This document shows, in pieces, positions 1 to 11,132 of a stretch of 64,000 nucleotides of DNA. The stretch's first letter is position 1. Every line of letters starts with the position of its first letter. The notes below the pieces were generated by a model. The model had not been told where the DNA came from and did not search any database. It saw only the letters and a list, made by a program, of their open reading frames with translations. The position numbers and the translations under genes are program-made. The DNA comes from Brevundimonas sp. SH203 (GTDB taxonomy: Bacteria; Pseudomonadota; Alphaproteobacteria; Caulobacterales; Caulobacteraceae): assembly GCF_002157625.1 (NCBI RefSeq), contig NZ_BDMM01000001.1, forward strand, positions 372,001 through 436,000, in the 5' to 3' direction.

Positions 1-2905
1 CGGTCAGGGCCTCGGCCCGCCCCATGCGCGCCCGGTCGTTGTAAAGGCCCGTCATGGTCTGGGATGTATTGTCGCGCAGCACCCCGGCCCTCAGGGCGTC
101 CAGCTCCTCGGCCAGCACGGCGATCTCGGCCGCCGCCGCTCCCGTCAGATCGGGGAAGGGAAAGGCGTCGAAACAGACGCCCTTCACATAGACCGCCTCT
201 CGCTCGTATTCGCCGATCCGCCCGGCGTTGGCGGCGAACCAGGCGCGATGATGCCGCGACGACAGCACCCCCAGCACCGCCGGATCGTCGCTGGCGATCA
301 CCACAAGCTTGTTGTCCGGCAAGATGGAGGCGTCCAGGAACCGGAACCAGCGGTGTTTGGCCGTCTCGACCGTGACGATGTAGCGGTTCAAGCCCTGCAG
401 GGCCGCCCGAAGATCGCGACGCGGTTCGCCGAATATCCACCAGTTGTCGCGGTATGACGCCCTGTTATTGCGGTCCCGTTCGGGCTTCACCGCTTCGAGC
501 AGGTGCTGGAACAGCAGGGGGTGGCGACGGCGCGCCTCGGCCTCCTCCCAGCCGAACAGGTCGATGACCTGCACGCCCCGGGGCCGATCCGCCAGGTCGC
601 GCCCGTTGCGATAATCCCGAACCGGCGATGGCGCATCGGCGTTCGAACCGGCCAGCAGCGCCCTGGCCCGTTCGGGCGTGACCTGAAAGCCCGCTCCCAT
701 CAGTTGCACGCCGCGATAGGCCAGGCCGGCGTTGGCCTTGAGCGGGCGAATCTGGGTCAGACGACTATCCAGCATCAGGTCGGCGCCGATGTCGCCGTGC
801 CGCTCCTCGAACATCAGGGCTTCGGCGTCGACAGGTCGCAGCCAGCGTCCATGACCGTCCGGCTCGCCCCGCTCCGCGACGGACATGGCGATCCTGACAT
901 CGGCGCATCCGACGCCCCTGACCCAGGGGTGGCCGGGGATGGCGAAGGCCAGCCGGATCGGCGGCGAGGCGCGCAGATGATGGTCGATCACCCGGCGCGA
1001 AAAGGTCTGGGTGATCGAATTGGTCGTGATGAAGCCGAACCGGCGCAGGATCGATCCCGGCGCCTTCAGGATTTCAGCCGCGCGGTCCCACCACAGGGTG
1101 ACGAAGTCCGCCGACAGGAACCGCCCGCCCCTGATCGTGGCCAGGGCGTCTACATAACCGTCGCCCAGTTCGCGTCTCAAATCCTTGCCGCCGATGAAGG
1201 GCGGATTGCCGACGATGAAATGCACGGACGGCCACGGCGCCGGGCGCGGATCGACATAGGTTTCGGCCTCGCGCCCGCCCGCCGACCGTCCCGGCGCCGT
1301 CTCCATGCGCGCCCATTCCAACAGGGCGTCCGCGTGTCGGATCGTGCGAAAGTTCTTCAGGATCGGCTCGGAAGGCGACGCGCCGCCCGTCGCCTTGAAA
1401 TACCATTGCAGATAGCCGATCCACATCACCATCTCGGCGATCCAGGCGGCGTTGGCGTTCTTCTCGACGCCATAGAACTGCTCCGGGCTGACGACCTGTC
1501 CTTGGAAGGCCAGAACGCCCTGGTGTTCGCCCATTTCGCCCAGGGCGCCGAACACCTCTTCCTCCAGATCCTTCATCATCCGCATGGCGACATAGAGGAA
1601 GTTGCCGGTGCCGCAGGCCGGGTCCAGGACGCGCGTCTTGCACAGGCGCTCGTGGAAGGCATGAATGCGGCGACGCGCCTTCACGCCATCGCCCTGCATG
1701 AAGTCGGCGAACGCCTCGCCCTCGACGGCCTCCCATTCCGCGCGCAGCGGCTCCATGATCGTCGGCTCGATCAACCGCTCGACATAGGCGCGCGGCGTAT
1801 AATGGGCGCCCAGCTCCGCCCGTTCCGCCGGATCGAGCGCCTGTTCCAACAGCGTCCCGAAGATGGCCGGCTCCACATCGGTCCAGTCGCATTTCGCCGC
1901 CGCGATCAGGGCCGACAGCTCCTCCTCGGTGATCGGAAGCGTCTCGACCGTCTGGTAGAGGCCGCCGTTGAAGCGACGGATGCGTTGCCGGGTCGCGACG
2001 CAATAGCCGCCCTGATCCATGGTGTTGAACAGTTCGCGCGCGCCCTCGTGAAACTGATCGGCCGTGCCGCGATGGCTTTCAAGCAGGGTCAGAAAGCTGC
2101 GCTGTTCGATCAGTTTGATGCTGTCGGCGAACATGGCGAAGATGCACTGCATGACGAACCGGGCCGTCTTGGCGGCCTGGGCCGCGCGCTCCACCCGCCC
2201 CAGGCCCTGCTGGCGCCGGCCGTTGATCGACTTGACCAGCCAGGCGAGCGACGTCGCGATGTCGGTCGTGACCTCGGCGGATCGGGCGGCCGGGTCCAGC
2301 GACATCGGATCGGTCCAGACCCGACGCAGCCGCTCGCGCACCTCGGGCGAGCGCAGCTGGTCCAGGGCGATGCGATGGCCCGCGCGGTCGGGAAACGGCG
2401 CATAGATCTTGCCCTGTCGCGCGAAGTCGGACCACAGCTCGATCGACCGGCCGACATCCACGGTGATCAGGAACGGCGGCCATTCATCCAGCGCCTTGGC
2501 GTAGTTTTCCGCCTGGCGTTTGGCGATGCGCATGACGCGATCCAGCGCCTGTTGTGACGGCGCACGCGATCTGGCGGCGGGTCTGTTCAGCCGCGCAAGT
2601 TGCGCGGCCGGGTCCAGCGGGCCGCCGTCCCGACGCTTGCGCGACTGCTTGGCCTCCAGAACGAAGCAGCCGCGTCTGGCGCAATCGATCCAGCCCGTCG
2701 TCGTCAGTCCGTTGTCGTGACGAAACTGGATGGGGCGTTCGAAACAGTAGTCCAGGTCCCCCGCCCGCTCGTCATCGGGGGCCGGGGCGCCGATCAGTCG
2801 GCAAAGCTGGATGATGAAGGTCTGATAATGGGCGCGCTCGCTGATCGGCGCGGCGGACCAGTGGGCGATGAAGGCGTCCACATCGTCTGATTGTTCTGCG
2901 AGCAT
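1..2905 (-). CDS. MmeI-like (type IIL/IIG) single-chain restriction-modification enzyme, partial
   Basis: At least 968 codons; the C-terminus runs off the left edge. It is predicted to methylate adenine and cut DNA from one polypeptide. Residues 74-86 hold D74-x9-E84-A-K86, the PD-(D/E)xK nuclease signature in the position and spacing known for MmeI. The SAM-binding motif DPACGTGNF starts at D428 and the N6-adenine catalytic motif NPPF is at 567-570, followed by GGKD. A region of about 250 residues after that should be the target-recognition domain, and the last visible residues (TGLYNDR) resemble the start of the MmeI C-terminal domain. MmeI is about 919 residues, so little is probably missing. 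The gene starts 37 bp after hutI on the same strand, with GAGGT about 20 bases upstream as a weak ribosome site. No separate methylase or nuclease gene is visible nearby. Many annotations call this family class I SAM-dependent DNA methyltransferase; the nuclease motif argues for more than methylation. Confidence 0.85.
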   Translation of the reverse strand, partial: MLAEQSDDVDAFIAHWSAAPISERAHYQTFIIQLCRLIGAPAPDDERAGDLDYCFERPIQFRHDNGLTTTGWIDCARRGCFVLEAKQSRKRRDGGPLDPAAQLARLNRPAARSRAPSQQALDRVMRIAKRQAENYAKALDEWPPFLITVDVGRSIELWSDFARQGKIYAPFPDRAGHRIALDQLRSPEVRERLRRVWTDPMSLDPAARSAEVTTDIATSLAWLVKSINGRRQQGLGRVERAAQAAKTARFVMQCIFAMFADSIKLIEQRSFLTLLESHRGTADQFHEGARELFNTMDQGGYCVATRQRIRRFNGGLYQTVETLPITEEELSALIAAAKCDWTDVEPAIFGTLLEQALDPAERAELGAHYTPRAYVERLIEPTIMEPLRAEWEAVEGEAFADFMQGDGVKARRRIHAFHERLCKTRVLDPACGTGNFLYVAMRMMKDLEEEVFGALGEMGEHQGVLAFQGQVVSPEQFYGVEKNANAAWIAEMVMWIGYLQWYFKATGGASPSEPILKNFRTIRHADALLEWARMETAPGRSAGGREAETYVDPRPAPWPSVHFIVGNPPFIGGKDLRRELGDGYVDALATIRGGRFLSADFVTLWWDRAAEILKAPGSILRRFGFITTNSITQTFSRRVIDHHLRASPPIRLAFAIPGHPWVRGVGCADVRIAMSVAERGEPDGHGRWLRPVDAEALMFEERHGDIGADLMLDSRLTQIRPLKANAGLAYRGVQLMGAGFQVTPERARALLAGSNADAPSPVRDYRNGRDLADRPRGVQVIDLFGWEEAEARRRHPLLFQHLLEAVKPERDRNNRASYRDNWWIFGEPRRDLRAALQGLNRYIVTVETAKHRWFRFLDASILPDNKLVVIASDDPAVLGVLSSRHHRAWFAANAGRIGEYEREAVYVKGVCFDAFPFPDLTGAAAAEIAVLAEELDALRAGVLRDNTSQTMTGLYNDRARMGRAEALT

Positions 2906-2942
2906 GCAGACAATCTAAAGTTACCTCACAGCGAAACGCAAC

Positions 2943-4154
2943 CTATGCGAGCCGTCCGTCCACATAGGTCGCATGATGCAGCGGCTTGCCCAGCCAATAG
3001 CAAAGCTCGGCCGGGCGGGAGATGTCCCAGATCGCCAGATCGGCGGCCTTGCCGGGTTCGAGGGTTCCGACCTGATCCAGCATCCCCAGCGCGCGGGCGG
3101 CCTCTCGCGTCGCGCCGGCCAGGGCCTCTTCCGGCGTCAGGCGGAACTGGACGCAGGCCAGGTTCAGCGCGGCGGTCATGGAGGCGACCGGCGAGGTGCC
3201 GGGATTGCAGTCGGTGGCGACGGCCATTCGCACCCCATGACGGCGCAGCAGATCGACGGGCGGCGCCTGGGTCTCGCGCAGCATCAGATAGGCGCCGGGC
3301 AGCAGGACGGCCACGACGCCGGCGGTGGCCATGGCGGCGACGCCTTCCTCGGTCGCATGTTCGATGTGATCGGCGGACAGCGCCCGATGACGCGCCGCCA
3401 GCGCCGCCCCGCCGCCGTTCGACAGCTGATCGGCGTGCAGCTTGACCGGCAGGCCCAGCGCGCGCGCCCTGTCGAACAGTCGCGAAACCTCCTCGGTGGA
3501 AAAGGCGATGGGCTCGCAATAGGCGTCGACCGCATCGACCAGGCCCTCGGCATGGGCGGCCGGCAGGATGTCGTCGATGGCCAGATCGACGTAGGCGGCG
3601 CGGTCGTCGCGATATTCGGGCGGCACGGCGTGCAGGCCCAGATAGCTGGTTCGGACGCGCACCCCGCCCTCGCGGCCGATGCGGCGGGCGACGCGCAGCA
3701 TCTTCAGCTCGGTTTCGCGATCCAGCCCATAGCCGGACTTGATCTCGACCGTGGTCACGCCGGTCGCCTTCAGACCGGCCAGCCGGCCCATGGCCGAGGC
3801 GAACAGGTCGTCTTCGGACGCCGCCCGCGTCGCCTTGACCGAGGAGACGATGCCGCCGCCGGCGCGGGCGATCTGCTCATAGTTCGCGCCGCCCAGCCGC
3901 TGCTCGAACTCGGCAGAACGGTCCCCGCCGAACACCAGATGGGTGTGACAGTCGATCAGTCCGGGCGTGATCCAGCGTCCGTCCAGCCGCTCGACCTGGG
4001 CGCCCTCCACGGCCGGCAGATCGGCGCGCGATCCGACCCAGGCGATGCGGCCGTTCGCGATCACGACCGCCGCGTCGGTGATGGCGCCATAGAGCGCCGC
4101 GCCCTCGACCAGGGTGGCGACGTGACAGTCGATCAGCAGGCAGTCGGCCTTCAT
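2943..4154 (-). CDS. hutI: Imidazolonepropionase
   Basis: 403 aa, normal length for the family. It hydrolyses 4-imidazolone-5-propionate to N-formimidoyl-L-glutamate in the cytoplasm, step three of histidine breakdown. It is an amidohydrolase-fold metalloenzyme: the metal pair H70-x-H72 lies in [10 protein letters not shown], another His at H240 in KLHADQ, and the metal-binding Asp at D315 in [10 protein letters not shown]. The ATG at 4154 is chosen because it overlaps the hutC stop as ATGA (translational coupling) and matches the usual HutI N-terminus; an upstream extension would run 41 codons into hutC. It is the last hut gene of the leftward arm and should be repressed by HutC. Confidence 0.97.
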   Translation of the reverse strand: MKADCLLIDCHVATLVEGAALYGAITDAAVVIANGRIAWVGSRADLPAVEGAQVERLDGRWITPGLIDCHTHLVFGGDRSAEFEQRLGGANYEQIARAGGGIVSSVKATRAASEDDLFASAMGRLAGLKATGVTTVEIKSGYGLDRETELKMLRVARRIGREGGVRVRTSYLGLHAVPPEYRDDRAAYVDLAIDDILPAAHAEGLVDAVDAYCEPIAFSTEEVSRLFDRARALGLPVKLHADQLSNGGGAALAARHRALSADHIEHATEEGVAAMATAGVVAVLLPGAYLMLRETQAPPVDLLRRHGVRMAVATDCNPGTSPVASMTAALNLACVQFRLTPEEALAGATREAARALGMLDQVGTLEPGKAADLAIWDISRPAELCYWLGKPLHHATYVDGRLA

Positions 4155-4864
4155 CGGCGGATGTCCTTCATATGGCCGGGCGAAAAGCGCGCGACCAGAT
4201 CGTAGCGGTCGCCGGGGAAGGTCTGCCACACCCGCGTCACCCCCTGCCCGTCCCGCCACGTCCGCCGCTCGACGCACAGACAGGCGGCGTCAAGCTTCAG
4301 GCCCAGAAGGCGCGCGGCGGTCGGGTCCGCCTCAATGGCGGAAATCCGGTTCTCGGCCTCGGTCCAGGGTTCTGAGGTCAGAAGCCAGCCGCCCGGCGCA
4401 AGCGTCTGAAAATCCACATCGACCGCCTGAGGCGCGGCGGCCAGCGCGATCAACCGATGCTCCAGCGCCAAGGGCGTTCCGTCCGCGCTGTGAAGACAGG
4501 TCAGGTCCAGCAACCGGCCTCCGGCGGCCAGTTCGGTCTCGTCGTCGTCGCGTGCGTCACGTTCCACGCGATCCAACAGCGCATAGCCATAGGCCTGTCC
4601 CCTCGCCGCCACCTCGGCCTGCAGGTCGGGAATGGACAGGACGGCGGCGTGGGCCTTGGGCTGGGCGACGAAGGTGCCGGCGCGGCGGCGGCGCGTCACC
4701 AGCCCCCGTCCCGCCAGTTCAGAAATCGCCTTGGACACCGTCATGCGCGAGCAGCGATAGGTGTCGGTCAACTCGTGTTCGAACGGAATGCGGTCGCCGG
4801 GCGACAGCTCGCCGGACAGGATGCGGCGCTCCAGATCGGCGTAGATGCGCTGGTGCAGCGTCAT
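4151..4864 (-). CDS. hutC: Histidine utilization repressor, GntR/HutC family
   Basis: 237 aa. The N-terminal winged helix-turn-helix (about residues 4-72, with [20 protein letters not shown]) is the GntR DNA-binding domain. The C-terminal half (about 90-230) is a UTRA ligand domain, which in HutC binds urocanate as inducer. It is coupled on both sides: its ATG overlaps the hutF stop and its stop overlaps the hutI start, both as ATGA. The likely operator is the perfect palindrome at 6280-6293 between hutF and hutG, so HutC probably controls both arms and its own synthesis. Function is inferred from family and location. Confidence 0.95.
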   Translation of the reverse strand: MTLHQRIYADLERRILSGELSPGDRIPFEHELTDTYRCSRMTVSKAISELAGRGLVTRRRRAGTFVAQPKAHAAVLSIPDLQAEVAARGQAYGYALLDRVERDARDDDETELAAGGRLLDLTCLHSADGTPLALEHRLIALAAAPQAVDVDFQTLAPGGWLLTSEPWTEAENRISAIEADPTAARLLGLKLDAACLCVERRTWRDGQGVTRVWQTFPGDRYDLVARFSPGHMKDIRR

Positions 4865-6252
4865 GCCGTCGCCTCGCCCAGCACCCGCAGCAGGGCCTGG
4901 CGGTAACGCGCCTGAATGGCGTCGCGGGCGATATGGCGGCCGTTCGTCACCACCTCGCGCCCCGCCCGCCAGACCGAACGGATCGGGCCGGATCGCGGTG
5001 CGCCGAAGATCCAGCTGTCCAGAACCGCATCGCCCGCGCGTCCGGCGAAGGCGATCCCCTCGACATCCAGCGCCACGATGTCGGCCCAGCCGCCCACGAC
5101 CAGAACCGCCGCCGCCCCGCCCGCCTGCGCCCCGCCCGCCAGGGCGCGGTCATGGAGGGCGCGGCCCGTCGATCGCTGCGGATCGGCCATGACCGCCCGG
5201 CCCCGCCGCGCCAGCCGCTGGCTGTATTCCAGCATCCGCAGTTCTTCCGCTGCGCCGATCTGGACGTTGGAATCCGTGCCGATGCCGAACCGTCCGCCGG
5301 CCTGGGCGAAATCGACGGCGGGAAAGACGCCGTCGCCCAGATTGGCCTCGGTGATCGGACACAGGCCGACCACGGCGCCGCGATCCACGATCCCGCGCCA
5401 CTCCGCCTCGGTCACATGGGTCGAATGGATCAGGCACCAGCGCGGATCGACCGGCGCATTGGCCAGCAGCCATTCCACCGGCCGCGCCCCGGACCAGTCC
5501 AGACAGTCCTCGACCTCCCTGGTCTGTTCCGAGACGTGAATGTGGATCGGCCCATCGCCCGCCAGCGCCGGCATCATCGCCAGTTCGTCGGGAGAGATGG
5601 CGCGCAGGCTGTGGGGCGCCACGCCGACCACGGCGCCGTCCAGCCCGGCGACCAGGGCGCGGCAACGCGCCGTCAGATCGGCGAACCCGTCCAGATCGGT
5701 GACGAACCGCCGCTGGCCGTGGGCGGGCGGTTGGCCGCCGAAACCGGCGTGGGCGTAGAAGACCGGCAGCAGGGTCAGGCCGATCCCCGTCGTCCGGGTC
5801 GCCGCCACGACCCGACCGGCGATCTCGGCGATGTCGGCATAGGCCGCGCCCGACGGATCGTTATGCAGATAGTGAAACTCGCAGACCTGGGTGAAGCCGC
5901 CCTCCAGCATTTCCATGAAGGCCAGGGCGGTGATGGCCTCGATCTCCTCCGGCCCGCCTCGGTCCAGAAAGCGATACATCAGCGCCCGCCAGGTCCAGAA
6001 GTCGTCGTCCGACGGCCCGCGCGCCTCGGTCAGACCCGCCATCGCCCGCTGGAAGGCGTGGCTGTGCAAATTGGTCATGCCGGGCAGAGCGACGCCCTGA
6101 TCCGCTTCGCCCGGCGCCCGCTCGACGCCGGTTTCCAGCGTGGCGATCCGTCCGTTCGCCAGCCCGATCCGCACCCCTGTCGCCCAGCCGTCCGGCAGCA
6201 GGGCGGCCTGGAACCAGAGGCTGCGATCCACAGGGTGCGCTTCAGGGGTCAC
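4861..6252 (-). CDS. hutF: Formimidoylglutamate deiminase
   Basis: About 463 aa from a GTG start. It converts N-formimidoyl-L-glutamate to N-formyl-L-glutamate and ammonia, the first of the two steps (HutF/HutG) used instead of single-step HutG hydrolysis. Amidohydrolase-fold metal residues are H63-x-H65 in NLHSHAFQRA, with HIHVSEQ and GTDSN further on. The GTG at 6252 is chosen because the open frame upstream of it runs through the HutC-type palindrome (6280-6293), which should be promoter/operator; a second GTG at 6231 just before DRSLWF is the alternative. There is no strong ribosome site at either. First gene of the leftward operon. Confidence 0.93.
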   Translation of the reverse strand: MTPEAHPVDRSLWFQAALLPDGWATGVRIGLANGRIATLETGVERAPGEADQGVALPGMTNLHSHAFQRAMAGLTEARGPSDDDFWTWRALMYRFLDRGGPEEIEAITALAFMEMLEGGFTQVCEFHYLHNDPSGAAYADIAEIAGRVVAATRTTGIGLTLLPVFYAHAGFGGQPPAHGQRRFVTDLDGFADLTARCRALVAGLDGAVVGVAPHSLRAISPDELAMMPALAGDGPIHIHVSEQTREVEDCLDWSGARPVEWLLANAPVDPRWCLIHSTHVTEAEWRGIVDRGAVVGLCPITEANLGDGVFPAVDFAQAGGRFGIGTDSNVQIGAAEELRMLEYSQRLARRGRAVMADPQRSTGRALHDRALAGGAQAGGAAAVLVVGGWADIVALDVEGIAFAGRAGDAVLDSWIFGAPRSGPIRSVWRAGREVVTNGRHIARDAIQARYRQALLRVLGEATA

Positions 6253-6279
6253 TGGACAGGTCCGCGTCTCTACGATCAA

Positions 6280-6293
6280 TATGTCTAGACATA
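6280..6293. promoter_or_regulatory. Putative HutC operator in the divergent hut promoter region
   Basis: TATGTCTAGACATA is a perfect 14-bp palindrome with the GT-N-TA-N-AC core (GTCTAGAC) typical of HutC-subfamily GntR regulators. It lies in the only intergenic gap between the two hut arms, 27 bp from the hutF GTG and 37 bp from the hutG ATG, so one site could govern both directions. Binding is inferred from motif and position. Confidence 0.8.
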
Positions 6294-6330
6294 CCACGAC
6301 GGATCGATTTGGCGAGGGAGGCTGAAGCGG

Positions 6331-7149
6331 ATGAAGGACTGGCTGACCATCCAAGAGGGTTCGGCGCCGCTGGTGATCGGCCTACCGCACACCGGAACCG
6401 GGATTCCGCCCGAGATCGAGGCGCGGATGACCTCGCCCTGGCTGGCGCGCAAGGACGCGGATTGGTGGGTGGACCGGCTCTACGACTTCGCCGCCGACAT
6501 GGGCGCGACCGTGGTGCGGACGGCGATCTCGCGCAGCGTCATCGACGTGAACCGCGACCCGTCCGGCGCGTCCCTCTATCCCGGCATGACGACGACGGGG
6601 CTTTGCCCGACCGAGACCTTCGATGGCGAACCGCTGTATCGCGAGAGGCAGGCGCCCGACGCGGACGAGATCGCGGAGCGGCGCGCCACCTGGTTCGATC
6701 CCTATCACGCCGCTTTGCAAAGCCAGCTGGATCGGCTGATCGCGCGCGGCCCGGTCGTTCTCTATGACGCCCATTCGATCCGCTCGGTCGTGCCGCGCCT
6801 GTTTGAGGGCGAACTGCCCCAGTTCAACATCGGCGACAACGACGGGGCGACCTGCGCGCCCGAACTGACGCAAGGCGTCGAGGCCGCCTGCGCCATCAGC
6901 GGCTCCAGCCTGATCGTCAACGGCCGGTTCAAGGGCGGCTGGACCACGCGCCACTATGGGCGGCCCGGCGCGGGGATACACGCCATCCAGATGGAGCTGG
7001 CCGACCGGGGCTATATGGCCGACCCCGCCGGGTCGGTGTCGCCCGACAACTGGCCCAGCCCCTATCGACCCGAGCAGGCGGAGGCGATGCGGGGCCATCT
7101 GCGCCGCGTCCTCGGCGCCTGCATCGCCTTCGCAGAAAGCCAGAGATGA
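6331..7149 (+). CDS. hutG: N-formylglutamate deformylase
   Basis: 272 aa. It hydrolyses N-formyl-L-glutamate to glutamate and formate, the last step of the HutF-dependent pathway. It belongs to the N-formylglutamate amidohydrolase family: [12 protein letters not shown] near the N-terminus and [10 protein letters not shown] in the middle carry the conserved metal-binding His/Asp residues. A good ribosome site (GAGGGAGG) precedes the ATG. Its stop overlaps the hutU start (ATGA). First gene of the rightward arm, close to the HutC operator. Confidence 0.95.
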   Translation: MKDWLTIQEGSAPLVIGLPHTGTGIPPEIEARMTSPWLARKDADWWVDRLYDFAADMGATVVRTAISRSVIDVNRDPSGASLYPGMTTTGLCPTETFDGEPLYRERQAPDADEIAERRATWFDPYHAALQSQLDRLIARGPVVLYDAHSIRSVVPRLFEGELPQFNIGDNDGATCAPELTQGVEAACAISGSSLIVNGRFKGGWTTRHYGRPGAGIHAIQMELADRGYMADPAGSVSPDNWPSPYRPEQAEAMRGHLRRVLGACIAFAESQR

Positions 7150-8810
7150 ACACGCCGAACACCCGTATCGTCCGCAGCCCGCGCGGGCCGGACATGACCG
7201 CCAGGACCTGGGCCGCCGAGGCCGCCCTGCGGATGCTGATGAACAATCTGGACCCCGAGGTCGCCGAGCGACCGCAGGATCTGGTCGTCTATGGCGGCAT
7301 CGGCAAAGCGGCGCGCGACTGGGCCGCGTTCGACCGTATCGTGGAAACCCTGCGCGCGCTGGAACCGGACGAAACCCTGCTGGTCCAGTCGGGCAAGCCG
7401 GTCGGCGTCTTCCGCACCCATGTCGATGCGCCGCGCGTGCTGATCGCCAACTCCAACCTGGTGCCGAAGTGGGCGACCTGGGAGCATTTCGGCGAACTCG
7501 ATCGCAAGGGGCTGATGATGTACGGCCAGATGACGGCCGGATCGTGGATCTACATCGGCACCCAGGGCATCGTGCAGGGCACCTACGAAACCTTCATGGA
7601 GGCCGGGCGCCAGCACCACGGCGGCGACTGGTCCGGCAAATGGATCTTGACGGCGGGGCTGGGCGGCATGGGCGGCGCCCAGACGCTGGCGGCGACCATG
7701 GCCGGTGCATCGTGTCTGGCGATCGAATGCCAGCGTAGCCGGATCGAGATGCGGCTGAAGACCCGCTATCTCGACGTCATGGCCGAAACGCTGGACGAGG
7801 CGCTGGCCCTGATCCAGCAGGCCAAGAAAACCGGAAAACCCATATCCGTCGGCCTGTTGGGAAATGCAGCCGATGTTCTGCCTGAACTGGTGAAGCGCGG
7901 CGCCCGCCCCGATCTGGTGACGGATCAGACCAGCGCCCATGATCTGGTCAACGGCTATCTGCCCTCCGGCTGGACCGTGGCGGATTGGGAAGATCGGCGC
8001 GTCAGCGATCCGGCCTCGGTTGCGGCGGCGGCGCGCAAATCCATCGTCGCCCATGTGCAGGCCATGCTGGACTTCCAGTCGGCGGGCGTTCCGGTGGTCG
8101 ATTACGGCAACAACATCCGCCAGGTCGCCTTCGACGAAGGGGTGACGAACGCCTTCGACTTCCCCGGTTTCGTGCCCGCCTATATCCGCCCGCTGTTCTG
8201 CCGGGGCGTCGGGCCGTTCCGCTGGGCCGCCCTGACCGGCGATCCCGAAGACATTCGCAAGACCGACGCGGCGATGAAGCGTCTGTTCCCAGACAATGCG
8301 GGCCTGCATCGCTGGCTGGACATGGCGGGCGAGCGGATTGCCTTCCAGGGTCTGCCCGCCCGCATCTGCTGGATCGGCTTGGGGGACCGCCACCGCGCGG
8401 GTCTGATGTTCAACGCGATGGTGGCGTCCGGCGAACTGTCCGGCCCCATCGTCATCGGCCGCGACCATCTGGATTCCGGCTCGGTCGCCAGTCCGAACCG
8501 CGAGACGGAGGCCATGATGGACGGATCGGACGCGGTCAGCGACTGGCCCTTGCTGAACGCCCTGTTGAACACGGCGTCGGGCGCGTCCTGGGTGTCGCTG
8601 CATCACGGCGGCGGGGTCGGCATGGGCTATTCCCAGCATTCGGGCGTCGTCATCGTCGCCGACGGCACGCCGGAGGCCGCCCGGCGGCTTGAGCGCGTCC
8701 TGTGGAACGACCCGGCCACGGGCGTCATGCGCCATGCCGATGCGGGGTACGACATCGCCCGCGCCGCCGCCCGCGAACACGAACTGAACCTGCCCAGCCT
8801 GAAGGCCTGA
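7146..8810 (+). CDS. hutU: Urocanate hydratase
   Basis: 554 aa, full length for urocanase. It adds water to urocanate to give 4-imidazolone-5-propionate, with tightly bound NAD+ acting as electrophile. The Rossmann-type NAD motif [10 protein letters not shown] is at 171-180; the conserved active-site cysteine is C408 in [12 protein letters not shown]; and the Gly-rich [13 protein letters not shown] signature is near the C-terminus. The start overlaps the hutG stop by four bases and hutH follows after two bases, so the three genes are one transcript. Confidence 0.97.
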   Translation: MNTPNTRIVRSPRGPDMTARTWAAEAALRMLMNNLDPEVAERPQDLVVYGGIGKAARDWAAFDRIVETLRALEPDETLLVQSGKPVGVFRTHVDAPRVLIANSNLVPKWATWEHFGELDRKGLMMYGQMTAGSWIYIGTQGIVQGTYETFMEAGRQHHGGDWSGKWILTAGLGGMGGAQTLAATMAGASCLAIECQRSRIEMRLKTRYLDVMAETLDEALALIQQAKKTGKPISVGLLGNAADVLPELVKRGARPDLVTDQTSAHDLVNGYLPSGWTVADWEDRRVSDPASVAAAARKSIVAHVQAMLDFQSAGVPVVDYGNNIRQVAFDEGVTNAFDFPGFVPAYIRPLFCRGVGPFRWAALTGDPEDIRKTDAAMKRLFPDNAGLHRWLDMAGERIAFQGLPARICWIGLGDRHRAGLMFNAMVASGELSGPIVIGRDHLDSGSVASPNRETEAMMDGSDAVSDWPLLNALLNTASGASWVSLHHGGGVGMGYSQHSGVVIVADGTPEAARRLERVLWNDPATGVMRHADAGYDIARAAAREHELNLPSLKA

Positions 8811-8812
8811 CG

Positions 8813-10342
<1,530 letters not shown>

Positions 10343-10344
10343 GA

Positions 10345-10917
10345 TCAGCCGGCCAGCACGCCCAAGTGCTCCAGGAGGATCATCGTGCCCAGGCCGATCA
10401 GGGCGACGCCGCCCACGATCTCGGCCGCCTTGCCGAACTTCTGGCCCACGACCCGGCCGATCAGCATGCCGAAGGTGGTCAGGATGAAGGTGGTGCAGCC
10501 GATCGAGGCGGCGATCACCCAGATGTTGGCGCCGATGAAGGCCAGACCCACGCCGATGGCCGCCGCATCGATGCTGGTGCCGACGGCGGTGGCGATCAGG
10601 GCCCAGGGGCCGGAGCGGCGGGGTGCGGCGTCCTCGTCGGCGTCGCGCGGCTTGGCGCCTTCCCAGATCATCTTGCCGCCGACGATCAGCAGCAGGGTGA
10701 AGGCGATCCAGTGATCGATCTTCTCGACCAGGCCGGCGGCGATGAGGCCCAACCCCCAGCCGATCAGTGGGGTGATGGCCTCGATCACGCCGAACACCAG
10801 ACCGGCCTTGATGGCGGCCGGCACGGTCGGTCGGTGAGACGCCCCTCGCCCCACGGCGGCCGCGAAGGCGTCCGTGGACATGCTGAGGGACAGGACGGCG
10901 ATGGTTCCTGGGGTCAT
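10345..10917 (-). CDS. mntP: Mn(II) efflux pump MntP
   Basis: 190 aa, the family's usual length. A small integral membrane exporter with about six hydrophobic segments arranged as two related halves (old name DUF204), expelling manganese when it is in excess. The first half has LSMSTDAFAAAVGRG and the second has GTSIDAAAIGVG, each with the conserved membrane Asp. A charged loop around residues 85-100 separates them. The ATG at 10917 is preferred because the longer frame upstream runs into a manganese riboswitch. Regulation by Mn is therefore expected at the RNA level. Confidence 0.95.
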   Translation of the reverse strand: MTPGTIAVLSLSMSTDAFAAAVGRGASHRPTVPAAIKAGLVFGVIEAITPLIGWGLGLIAAGLVEKIDHWIAFTLLLIVGGKMIWEGAKPRDADEDAAPRRSGPWALIATAVGTSIDAAAIGVGLAFIGANIWVIAASIGCTTFILTTFGMLIGRVVGQKFGKAAEIVGGVALIGLGTMILLEHLGVLAG

Positions 10918-10977
10918 GCGAACAGACTCCACCGGGCAGGCGACAGCGGTCCCCTCGCCGGCCGGTGCGGCGGTGGA

Positions 10978-11098
10978 ACGCGCTGGTCTCGCTAGGCGGT
11001 GATCCGCTGATCGCGCCACGCGCCGAGGCGCGAGTGTGTTGACGCGATCCCGACGATGCGACGCCGGAAGCTACTCCCCAACAGGAGGCGGCGCTCTA
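10978..11098 (-). ncRNA. yybP-ykoY manganese riboswitch in the mntP leader
   Basis: Read leftward, the leader shows the family's conserved pieces in order: GGGGAGTAG at 11079-11071, then GTCAACACACTC at 11043-11032, then GCGAGACC (within 10992-10981). These are the two loop elements that dock to hold Mn(II) in the yybP-ykoY class, with GC-rich stems between them. The mntP start is about 60 bases downstream. Location and gene type fit a Mn-responsive switch that turns on the exporter. Outer boundaries are approximate. Confidence 0.9.
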
Positions 11099-11132
11099 CA
11101 CGACCGGGCGCGCGCTTGGCAACCGCCGGCGA

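Noticed and set aside
503-2557. A 684-codon rightward open frame
   Set aside because: It lies antisense to the MmeI-like gene, whose motifs are clear. Long antisense frames are expected at this GC content; the protein has no recognisable fold and no good ribosome site.
10918-11019. N-terminal extension of MntP to a start at 11019
   Set aside because: The extension would encode an Arg-rich segment that coincides with the manganese riboswitch and its downstream leader.
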